This document shows positions 1 through 5,406 of a stretch of 6,245 bases of DNA, piece after piece. Where the stretch lies: contig JACCSE010000086.1 of NCBI GenBank assembly GCA_013813145.1, positions 1 through 6,245 of the forward strand, given 5' to 3'. Position numbers and translations under genes: made by a program. Numbering within the stretch: position 1 is the first letter of the stretch; every line of letters starts with the position of its first letter. The DNA comes from Gemmatimonadales bacterium (lineage in GTDB: Bacteria > Gemmatimonadota > Gemmatimonadetes > Gemmatimonadales > GWC2-71-9). The notes below the pieces were generated by a model. That model was not told the DNA's origin. It was given only the letters and a program-made list of their open reading frames with translations, and ran no database searches.

Positions 1-344
1 TGGCGCAGGATGCGGCCCACCGGGGTGACCCGGGGATCGTGCTGCCGGGCCCAGACGGCGCCGCTCTCGCGCTCGGCATCGAGCCACATCGTGCGGAACT
101 TGTAGATGGTGAAGGGCCGGCCCCCCAGGTCGCGCCCGCGCCGGTGGTTCTGGGCGGCGCGGCCGAGGCCGCGGCGGTCGAGCCCCACCCGCTCCTGCAG
201 ATAGAGCACCGGGCCCCGCGAGGTCAATCGCACCGCCAGCGCGATGATGACGAGCACGGGCAGCACCAACATCAACGCGATCACGGCGAGCAGCAGATTC
301 ATCCCTCGATTGAGCAGCTCGGCTGAAGGCACCAGCTCCAGCAT
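1..344 (-). CDS. Bacterial sugar transferase (undecaprenyl-phosphate sugar-phosphotransferase), N-terminal part
   Basis: The minus strand encodes 114 visible residues of a polyprenyl-phosphate sugar-1-phosphate transferase (WbaP/ExoY-type initiating enzyme). In this family the enzyme moves a sugar-phosphate from a nucleotide sugar to undecaprenyl phosphate at the inner membrane, the first step of exopolysaccharide or O-antigen repeat assembly. Seen: a hydrophobic membrane segment at about residues 15-38, then SRGPVLYLQERVG (42-54), GRPFTIYKFRTM (75-86) and GAVWARQHDPRVTPVGRILR (95-114), the usual order of family motifs. The C-terminal half lies outside the window. I chose ATG 344 because it leaves the normal short lead before the membrane helix. 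ATG 302 (MNLLLAVIAL) would start at the helix, and the frame stays open to ATG 464; none has a clear Shine-Dalgarno. The short N-terminus suggests a single-helix form rather than the multi-helix WbaP form. The substrate sugar cannot be read from this fragment. Confidence 0.9.
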   Translation of the reverse strand, partial: MLELVPSAELLNRGMNLLLAVIALMLVLPVLVIIALAVRLTSRGPVLYLQERVGLDRRGLGRAAQNHRRGRDLGGRPFTIYKFRTMWLDAERESGAVWARQHDPRVTPVGRILR

Positions 345-1059
345 TCGGGACCCAGCGCTGGAGAAGACGCGACCGCGGCGTCGCGGCAAACTCGGGGCGA
401 ACCGGCCGGCAGTCGCAGGCCGAGCCAACTGAGCGCGCCGAACTCCAGAGGTGCCAGATCCCATGCTCATAGTCGTTGGGGTCCGAGGAAGATGTCGGGG
501 TCGAAGGGTGGCACCACTCGAACGTCGCGAACGGCCTTCAGGCTCAGGTAGCGGCACTACACCCCCACGGCGACCAAGTAGGACAATGCAGATTAACGGC
601 AGGGTGGAGGAAACCCTGTGATACTACTCACTCGAAGTCAGCGGACCTCCCGGCTGCGTAGGCAGTCGTCGGGGCCGAAGCAACGGAATCGGCGTCTCAC
701 CGAGACCGAAGCTCGCCAGCCACCGGCTGAACCTCGAGCGTTCCGCTGGGAGCTCCTCCCTCGCGTCCGAACTATTGGACGTGGAAGAGGGGGCGTTCTG
801 CTCGTCGATCACGTTTCCCGGATCGGCGGGGAGGCCGGGAAGGATGGGCTGGGGCATGCGGACCGATATCTGCAAAAGTTTGCACATGTCACTGGCGTGC
901 CGTTTTCTTCATTCAAGAGTGAAGCCGCGAATCCGTCCAGCTCGGCCCCAAACATCTAAGCCATTGTGTGGCCGCTTGTTAGGATGGCCTTGGAGGCCCT
1001 AGGAGCAAGTAGAGCAGAGGGTGTAGTCGTTGCTGGCGGACCACAACTCGGCTAGCTAC

Positions 1060-1093
1060 CGTGCCACAACCAGCCAGTGCAAGTCGTGGCACG
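1060..1093. repeat. 8-bp inverted repeat, candidate operator or stem-loop
   Basis: CGTGCCAC (1060-1067) and GTGGCACG (1086-1093) are perfect inverted repeats separated by 18 nt. They lie about 175-208 bp upstream of the REC-GGDEF start codon. The arms share the GTGGC/GCCAC core with the palindrome at 1108-1117, which suggests repeated binding of one regulator. A role as operator is inferred; the repeat itself is seen directly. Confidence 0.4.
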
Positions 1094-1107
1094 CCAGCAT
1101 CCATACT

Positions 1108-1117
1108 GTGGCGCCAC
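1108..1117. repeat. 10-bp perfect palindrome GTGGCGCCAC
   Basis: GTGGCGCCAC is a perfect palindrome about 150 bp upstream of the REC-GGDEF gene. A one-mismatch copy (GTTGCGCCAC) occurs at 2262-2271, just upstream of the promoter region of the sigma-54 activator. The pair could be binding sites for one shared regulator. In such GC-rich DNA a chance match is possible. Confidence 0.35.
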
Positions 1118-1138
1118 CTCCGCGATACGGCGCGGAGG
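1117..1138 (+). repeat. GC-rich stem-loop, 8-bp perfect stem
   Basis: CCTCCGCG (1117-1124) pairs perfectly with CGCGGAGG (1131-1138) around a 6-nt loop. No T-run follows on either strand, so it is not a classical intrinsic terminator. It could be a structured leader element or a protein-binding dyad ahead of the REC-GGDEF gene, about 130 bp from its start. Confidence 0.4.
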
Positions 1139-1267
1139 GAGAGTCGAGAGTTACGGCTAAACGCCTGTGGCCCAACAGGTTGAATGTTTGTCGGCGCCCC
1201 GCACGACTCCTGCAATCCGGTCACCCGCCGTCTCCTGTCGCCCCTCCTACTTCCATCGGCAGACCTC

Positions 1268-2224
1268 ATGGCTCATCGTGACAAGGCTCCCGCTACGCCG
1301 CTCGTGCTGATCGCCAACGACCAGGAATGGTCTGCCCGATCGCTCGAGAGCATCCTCGGACCGAACGGGTACTCCGTGGTCCGTGCTTACACCGGCCAGC
1401 AGGCGCTGGAACGGGCCCGGGCGGCGCAGCCGGACCTGATCATCCTCGATGCCCAGATGCCCGACATGCATGGGTTCGAGGTCTGTCGCACATTGCGGAG
1501 CGATCCGCGATTCAGTGCCACCACGCCGATCGTCATCACCACCTCGGGGCCGTCGGGACGAACCCAGCGGCTGCAGGCCTACGAGGCGGGAGCATGGGAG
1601 TTCCTGGGCCAGCCCCTGGACGGTGAGTCGCTGCTGCTGAAGCTGGGCACCTTCCTCCGGTGCAAGCGCGAGGTGGATGTGCTGAAGGAGGAGAGCCTCC
1701 TCGATCCCGGCACCGGCCTCTACAACATGCGCGGACTGGCCCGCCGGGCGAAGGAGATCGGGTCCGAGGCCTTTCGCCGGCGGGACCCGCTGGCCTGCGT
1801 GGTCTTCTCGCCCGAGAACGAGGCCGACGTTGCGCCCGAGCAGACCCCCGAGGAGGAGGCTCAGCGGACGTCGGACCAGGTGGGCCTTCTGTTCCGCCAG
1901 GCGGGCCGCTCCTCCGACGCGATCGGCCGGCTGGGCCAGTCCGAGTTCGCGGTCATCGCTCCGAGCACCGGTCCCGACGCGGCGCTCCGGCTGGTCCGGC
2001 GCCTGGGTGGCGCGGTCGAGTCGTCGCCCATTCCGGTTCGCGGCGGAGAGCGGTGCGTGCGAGTCCGGGCCGGGTACTGCGCGGTGCCCGATTTCGCCGA
2101 GTCGTCGGTGGATGCCGTCGAGCTGCTGCTCCGGGCCACGACCGCGCTCCGGGACCTCAAACGGGAAGGGAATGGTGAGAGAGTTCGTGCATTTGAGCAG
2201 GTGCCGCTGCGCTATCCCAGTTAA
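1268..2224 (+). CDS. Response regulator: receiver domain fused to a degenerate GGDEF domain with intact RxxD I-site
   Basis: A 318-residue cytosolic signalling protein. Residues about 10-130 are a CheY-like receiver with phosphoacceptor D61 (LIILDAQMPD) and T91/T92. Its acidic pocket is reduced to N17-D18, and the conserved lysine is replaced by Q115 (FLGQPL), so normal phospho-switching is doubtful. Residues about 145-315 are a GGDEF-type fold opening with DPGTGLYNMRG (146-156). The catalytic motif reads GQSEF (223-227), and the metal-binding region with FKxxND is replaced by an acidic, Pro/Glu-rich stretch (181-203), so cyclase activity is unlikely. RSSD (214-217) lies five residues before GQSEF, the spacing of the c-di-GMP inhibitory site in PleD-type enzymes. 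I infer a c-di-GMP receptor, as with PopA and SgmT. I chose ATG 1268 because it sits just before the receiver; an in-frame ATG at 1184 adds 28 residues unlike the fold. No strong Shine-Dalgarno is seen. Confidence 0.88.
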   Translation: MAHRDKAPATPLVLIANDQEWSARSLESILGPNGYSVVRAYTGQQALERARAAQPDLIILDAQMPDMHGFEVCRTLRSDPRFSATTPIVITTSGPSGRTQRLQAYEAGAWEFLGQPLDGESLLLKLGTFLRCKREVDVLKEESLLDPGTGLYNMRGLARRAKEIGSEAFRRRDPLACVVFSPENEADVAPEQTPEEEAQRTSDQVGLLFRQAGRSSDAIGRLGQSEFAVIAPSTGPDAALRLVRRLGGAVESSPIPVRGGERCVRVRAGYCAVPDFAESSVDAVELLLRATTALRDLKREGNGERVRAFEQVPLRYPS

Positions 2225-2261
2225 GCAAGGTGTGCTAAGTGTAGGGCTGACACGACGCTAT

Positions 2262-2271
2262 GTTGCGCCAC
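2262..2271 (+). promoter_or_regulatory. Candidate operator half-copy GTTGCGCCAC
   Basis: GTTGCGCCAC differs by one base from the palindrome at 1108-1117 and lies 15 bp upstream of the putative sigma-54 -24 element. Its position fits a regulator site for the downstream promoter. The shared motif is seen; the function is inferred. Confidence 0.25.
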
Positions 2272-2286
2272 ACGGGAACCCCAATG

Positions 2287-2302
2287 TGGCACCCTCCCTG
2301 CA
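2287..2302 (+). promoter_or_regulatory. Putative sigma-54 (-24/-12) promoter
   Basis: TGGCACCCTCCCTGCA matches the sigma-54 consensus TGGCAC-N5-TTGCA, with the invariant GG (2288-2289) and GC (2300-2301) exactly 10 bp apart. Only the first T of TTGC is substituted within the two boxes. The expected start of transcription is near 2312-2313, about 128 nt ahead of the NtrC-type activator gene. A sigma-54 promoter here would fit autoregulation by that activator. It is a pattern match only. Confidence 0.5.
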
Positions 2303-2307
2303 ACTGC

Positions 2308-2336
2308 TTGACACCCGCCTCACGCTGTAGTAGAAA
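2308..2336 (+). promoter_or_regulatory. Putative sigma-70-type promoter
   Basis: TTGACA (2308-2313) is a perfect -35 box, followed after 17 bp by TAGAAA (2331-2336), a 4/6 match to TATAAT. The expected start is near 2343, giving a leader of about 98 nt before the activator gene. The -35 box begins six bases past the sigma-54-like element, so the two polymerase footprints would overlap and compete. Confidence 0.55.
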
Positions 2337-2378
2337 CGTGACTACCACAGCGCTCCGGGGGCGGCCTTGCCACTCCCG

Positions 2379-2412
2379 GTGCGGGTTCGCCGCACGTCGG
2401 CTCGCGCCGACG
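2379..2412 (+). promoter_or_regulatory. Two tandem stem-loops in the leader of the sigma-54 activator gene
   Basis: GTGCGG (2379-2384) pairs with CCGCAC (2390-2395) around a 5-nt loop. Directly after, CGTCGGC (2395-2401) pairs with GCCGACG (2406-2412) around TCGC. Both stems are perfect and share C2395. They end 17 nt before the Shine-Dalgarno, and no T-run follows. They may stabilise the mRNA, control translation, or be DNA dyads bound by a protein. Confidence 0.4.
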
Positions 2413-2429
2413 CCACACGGTCTCTCTCC

Positions 2430-2434
2430 GGGAG
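2430..2434 (+). promoter_or_regulatory. Shine-Dalgarno GGGAG of the sigma-54 activator gene
   Basis: GGGAG lies 6 nt before ATG 2441. It is the clearest ribosome-binding site in the window and fixes the start of the downstream gene. Confidence 0.65.
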
Positions 2435-2440
2435 TCGACG

Positions 2441-3970
2441 ATGGCAAACCCGCTCGCCCAGTCCGACCGGACGGCCCCGCCCCCCCCGGACGCCATCGCC
2501 CGCGATCCGCTCTCGATTCCCAGCGAGATTAAAGCCAGCATCCGCGTGCTCGTGGTGGATGACGAACGGACGCTGCGGGAGAGCTGCGCCAGCGTTCTCC
2601 AGATGGATGGATACAACGTCACCCTGGTGGGGCGGGGAGAGGAAGCGCTGGACACCGTCAAGCGGCGGAAGTTCGACGTGATCCTGGTCGATCTCTATAT
2701 GTCGCAGATCTCGGGGCTGGAGATCCTTCAGGCCGCGCTCGGCGCCTATCGGGATACGATCGTGGTGGTGATGACCGGCAACCCCAGCGTCACCAGCAGC
2801 ATCGAGGCGCTGCGCGCCGGGGCCTGGGACTACTTGCCCAAGCCGTTCAGCGCGACCCACCTCCAGGTCCTCATCGGGCGGGCCTCGCACGCGGTGATGA
2901 TGTCGCGCGAGGCCCAGGATCTCCGGGTCCAGTTGATGAGGCAGCACGGCCACAGCGACAAGATCGCGCTCATCGGGATCTCGCCGCTGTTCCGGAAGGC
3001 GGTTGAGCTGGCCCGGAAAGTGTCCCCCACCGACGCGTCGGTCTTCATCAGCGGTGAGAGCGGTACCGGCAAGGAAGTCATCGCCCAGTTCATCCACCAG
3101 AACAGCCGCCGCGCCGGCCGGGCCCTGGTGCCGATCAATTGCGCCGCCCTGCCCGAGCCGCTGTTGGAGAGCGAGATGTTCGGCCACCGGAAAGGCGCCT
3201 TTACCGGCGCCGACCGGGACAAGCCCGGGCTGCTGGAGACCGCCAACGGCGGCACGCTGTTCCTCGACGAGCTGACCGAGATGACGATGCCGCTCCAGGC
3301 GAAGCTCCTGCGGGTCATTCAGGACGGAGTGGTGCGGCGGGTCGGCAGCGAACAACAGGACGCGGTCGTGGACGTGCGTTTCATCTCTGCCACCAACCGG
3401 GAGCCGCAGGAGGCGGTGGACACCGGGTTGCTGCGCGGCGATCTGTTCTACCGGCTGCGCGTCGTGCCGATCAAGCTCCCGCCGCTCCGCAAGCGGTTGG
3501 AGGACATCCCACTGCTCGCCAACCACTTCCTCACCCATTACTGGCAGCGCCACCGGCAGATGGGCGACCGGGGCCCGCGCCTCAGCGAGGCGAGCATCGG
3601 CTTCTTGCGCTCCCGTCCGTGGCGAGGCAACGTTCGGGAATTGCAGAACGTGATCGAGCACGTCGCGGTGCTGGCGGAGCCCGATCAGCTCATCCAGCCC
3701 GACGACATTCCCGTCTACGACGACAGCGGGGAATGGCCGGTCGAGTCCGTGGCCCCCGCCGGCGTCCTCGACGAGGCGTATCATCCCGCGAAGGACCGGG
3801 TCGTGGCCCAGTTCGAGAAGGAGTACCTCACCAGGCTCGTCAGCCGCGCCGGGGGCAACATGTCCAAGGCGGCGCGGCTCGCGAGCATCGATCGGACCAC
3901 GCTCTACCGGCTGATGGACAAGCACGAGTTCCACCGCGAAGATGCGCCGGGGCCACCGGGTGGCGCCTGA
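2441..3970 (+). CDS. NtrC-family sigma-54-dependent response regulator (REC-AAA+-Fis HTH)
   Basis: A complete 509-residue enhancer-binding response regulator. After a 30-residue Pro-rich lead comes a receiver (about 34-150) with the full active site: D40-D41, phosphoacceptor D84 (ILVDLYM), T112 and K134 (YLPKPF). The central AAA+ domain (about 175-410) shows Walker A GESGTGKE (205-212), the sigma-54 contact loop GAFTGA (252-257), Walker B GGTLFLDE (270-277), ISATNR (315-320), arginines R332 and R338, and sensor II RPWRGNVREL (392-401). A Fis-type helix-turn-helix occupies about 462-495 (GGNMSKAARLASIDRTTLYR). All key residues are intact and the length is somewhat above typical family members. 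By family knowledge, phosphorylation drives oligomerisation and ATP-dependent opening of sigma-54 promoters. The overlapping kinase gene is the likely partner. Two promoter-like elements and a structured leader precede it. Target genes are unknown; the neighbouring polysaccharide gene is a guess. Confidence 0.95.
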   Translation: MANPLAQSDRTAPPPPDAIARDPLSIPSEIKASIRVLVVDDERTLRESCASVLQMDGYNVTLVGRGEEALDTVKRRKFDVILVDLYMSQISGLEILQAALGAYRDTIVVVMTGNPSVTSSIEALRAGAWDYLPKPFSATHLQVLIGRASHAVMMSREAQDLRVQLMRQHGHSDKIALIGISPLFRKAVELARKVSPTDASVFISGESGTGKEVIAQFIHQNSRRAGRALVPINCAALPEPLLESEMFGHRKGAFTGADRDKPGLLETANGGTLFLDELTEMTMPLQAKLLRVIQDGVVRRVGSEQQDAVVDVRFISATNREPQEAVDTGLLRGDLFYRLRVVPIKLPPLRKRLEDIPLLANHFLTHYWQRHRQMGDRGPRLSEASIGFLRSRPWRGNVRELQNVIEHVAVLAEPDQLIQPDDIPVYDDSGEWPVESVAPAGVLDEAYHPAKDRVVAQFEKEYLTRLVSRAGGNMSKAARLASIDRTTLYRLMDKHEFHREDAPGPPGGA

Positions 3971-5135
3971 GATCGTGCTGCCGGGCACGACCAGCGGCGA
4001 ACGCCGCCGGACCGCGCCGCCCCCGCTCGGCTCGCCGACCCGGGTCTGGGACCCGGATGGGCCGTCCACGAGCACCGTGGCGCCCGCGCTCTGGGAGGCA
4101 CTCCGCGACGCCGTGCTGTGGGCCCACGGCGAGTGGGAGCAGGTGGTGGAGCATGCCGCGGGAGCGGAGGAGGCCACCGCCCACCTGGCCCAGCTCTGCT
4201 CCGCGATCCGCCTGGAGGTCTGCGGCCTGGACCCCGCCGCCGTGGTGCCGCGGAACCCCCTCTCGCGGCGGCTGCTCGGACTGGTGCGCGGTGGGTTCCT
4301 CGCGCGAGTGCAGGCGCTGCCAGCGTCGGAGTCGGCCCAACTGCTGCGGCTGCTCTCCGCCATGGAGGTGGTGGGACAGCGCCTGGAGGTGGACTGGTCC
4401 CAGCATTTCGCCGACCGGCTCTCGGCGCCTGACGGCCTGGAGTTGGTGGTCGAGGTGGCGCACGACCTTCGCTCGCCGCTCACCTCGATCCTCTTTCTTG
4501 CCGAGACGCTGCAGCGGGCACGGAGCGGGCCGGTAAATCCGGTGCAGGAGCGTCAGCTCGGGCTGATCTACAGCGCGGCGTTCGGCCTGAGCTCGGTGGC
4601 GAGCGCCGTCATCGAGCTGGCGCGCGGCGGTGACCGGCTGGTGGACCTCGATCCGATCCCGTTCTCGGTGACCGATATTCTCGAGTCGGTGCGCGACATC
4701 GTTCAGCCTATCGCCGAGGAAAAGAACCTGACGGTGCGGCTTTCCCCTCCGGACGCCGATTTCCGGATCGGTCATCCGGTGGCGCTGAGCCGGGTGCTGC
4801 TCAACCTGACCACCAACGCGCTCAAGTTCACGGCGGAAGGCTTCGTCGAAGTCACCGCGCGGCAGACTTCGGTTCAGCGGGCGGTGGAGTTCTCGGTACG
4901 CGACAGCGGACGCGGCATCCCGCCGCAATCCATGGCCACGCTGTTCGAGCCGTTCCGGCGCCGGCAGAAGCCCGGAGAGTACGCGTTCTCCGGCTCCGGG
5001 CTGGGACTGTCGATCTGCCGGAAGCTGGTCGAGGCAATGGGCTCGACGCTCGATGTCGAGACGTCGCAGGGCGTGGGTACCCGGTTTCACTTCGTGCTGG
5101 ATCTTCCCCTGGCCGGAGAAGGCAACTTCGGCTGA
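3942..5135 (+). CDS. Cytosolic sensor histidine kinase (HisKA + HATPase_c)
   Basis: A 397-residue histidine kinase without signal peptide or membrane segment. Residues about 1-165 match no domain I recognise: a Pro/Ser/Arg-rich lead, then predicted helices (about 46-160) that may sense an internal signal or bind a partner. The dimerisation/phosphoacceptor domain carries H174 in EVAHDLRSPLTS. The ATPase domain shows the N-box LLNLTTNALKF (286-296, with N288 and N292), G1 DSGRGIP (321-327), F-box LFEPFRR (334-340) and G2 GSGLGLS (351-357), so both autophosphorylation sites appear intact. The start lies inside the upstream regulator gene (29-bp overlap), which implies translational coupling and a cognate pair. 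GTG 3960 is an alternative start with an 11-bp overlap; neither has a clear Shine-Dalgarno. It lacks PAS, GAF and HAMP domains, so input must come through the novel N-terminus or another protein. Confidence 0.93.
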   Translation: MRRGHRVAPEIVLPGTTSGERRRTAPPPLGSPTRVWDPDGPSTSTVAPALWEALRDAVLWAHGEWEQVVEHAAGAEEATAHLAQLCSAIRLEVCGLDPAAVVPRNPLSRRLLGLVRGGFLARVQALPASESAQLLRLLSAMEVVGQRLEVDWSQHFADRLSAPDGLELVVEVAHDLRSPLTSILFLAETLQRARSGPVNPVQERQLGLIYSAAFGLSSVASAVIELARGGDRLVDLDPIPFSVTDILESVRDIVQPIAEEKNLTVRLSPPDADFRIGHPVALSRVLLNLTTNALKFTAEGFVEVTARQTSVQRAVEFSVRDSGRGIPPQSMATLFEPFRRRQKPGEYAFSGSGLGLSICRKLVEAMGSTLDVETSQGVGTRFHFVLDLPLAGEGNFG

Positions 5136-5209
5136 GCCGGCACTACCCTCCAACCCCGCCTCCACGTTAGGTTTCCAGCGCTAGCCGCCATCTGCTGCTG
5201 ATTCGCAGG

Positions 5210-5236
5210 GGCGCCTCCCCGATCGGGAGCGTCGCC
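5210..5236 (+). repeat. Stem-loop 75 bp after the kinase gene
   Basis: CTCCC (5215-5219) pairs with GGGAG (5225-5229) around a 5-nt loop. An outer stem, GGCG (5210-5213) with CGCC (5233-5236), closes across a small internal loop. It could end the regulator-kinase transcript, but no T-run follows, so terminator function is uncertain. Confidence 0.35.
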
Positions 5237-5268
5237 CGGCGTACCTCCCGCCGATGCGAGACGGCTGC

Positions 5269-5292
5269 CGAGCGGCCCGTCGGGCCGGCTCG
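5269..5292 (+). repeat. Strong inverted repeat, candidate factor-dependent terminator or leader hairpin
   Basis: CGAGC-GGCCC (5269-5278) pairs with GGGCC-GCTCG (5282-5292, one bulged G) around a 3-nt loop, giving ten base pairs, nearly all G-C. It abuts an in-frame ATG at 5293 of the NYN gene and would occlude that codon's ribosome site. This is one reason not to choose 5293 as the start. There is no T-run. Confidence 0.4.
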
Positions 5293-5319
5293 ATGACACG
5301 TACGGGCCCCGCCCTCGGG

Positions 5320-5366
5320 GTGTCCCTCGACGTCCGCCGCGGACACGATCCCGGCAGGGCGCCGGG
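5320..5366 (+). repeat. Two further stem-loops ahead of the NYN gene
   Basis: GTGTCC (5320-5325) and GGACAC (5341-5346) form a 6-bp inverted repeat with a 15-nt spacer. CCCGGC (5350-5355) pairs with GCCGGG (5361-5366) around a 5-nt loop. With the two hairpins upstream they make a densely structured gap. Such short stems are common by chance at this GC content. Confidence 0.3.
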
Positions 5367-5406
5367 GGGCTCGCTCGGGGACGGCCAGCCCAAACCTGAG
5401 CCATCC

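Larger units (their letters stand above)
345..1267. other. Long intergenic region without a convincing gene
   Basis: This stretch separates the divergently oriented sugar transferase and the REC-GGDEF gene, so it should carry promoters for both. By eye, 430-1180 is less GC-rich than the genes, and all six frames are broken by stops. I see no tRNA, rRNA, IS end or CRISPR repeat. Short minus-strand frames (469-548, 624-887, 809-955) have partly coding-like codon use but no start signal and no family I recognise; they may be gene remnants. The last 200 bp contain several dyad symmetries, listed separately. No good sigma-70 or sigma-54 promoter was found for either flanking gene. Confidence 0.6.

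Noticed and set aside
39..326. Plus-strand open frame at the left edge
   Set aside because: It lies opposite the sugar transferase, whose GRPFTIYKFRTM motif is unmistakable.
889..917. TTGCAC-N17-TTTTCT promoter-like pattern
   Set aside because: Weak match in both boxes and far from any supported gene start.
975..1009. Imperfect hairpin with arms CTTG/CAAG and a GGCC inner stem
   Set aside because: Several internal loops and mismatches; too weak to list as a feature.
1184..1267. 28-residue N-terminal extension of the REC-GGDEF protein from ATG 1184
   Set aside because: The extension is unlike a receiver domain, has no Shine-Dalgarno, and ATG 1268 sits at the normal distance before the first beta strand.
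2342..4483. Very long open frame (713 codons) on the minus strand opposite the sigma-54 activator and kinase
   Set aside because: It is antisense to two genes with complete, recognisable domains. High GC at third positions removes stops on the opposite strand; the translation is low-complexity Arg/Pro/Ala-rich with no known motif.
3139..4536. Plus-strand open frame of 465 codons spanning the activator and kinase
   Set aside because: It is out of frame with both real genes, rich in Arg/Ala/Gly and without domain motifs; a shadow of high GC.
3840..5165. Minus-strand open frame of 441 codons opposite the kinase gene
   Set aside because: Antisense to a kinase with intact H, N, G1, F and G2 boxes; no recognisable motif of its own.
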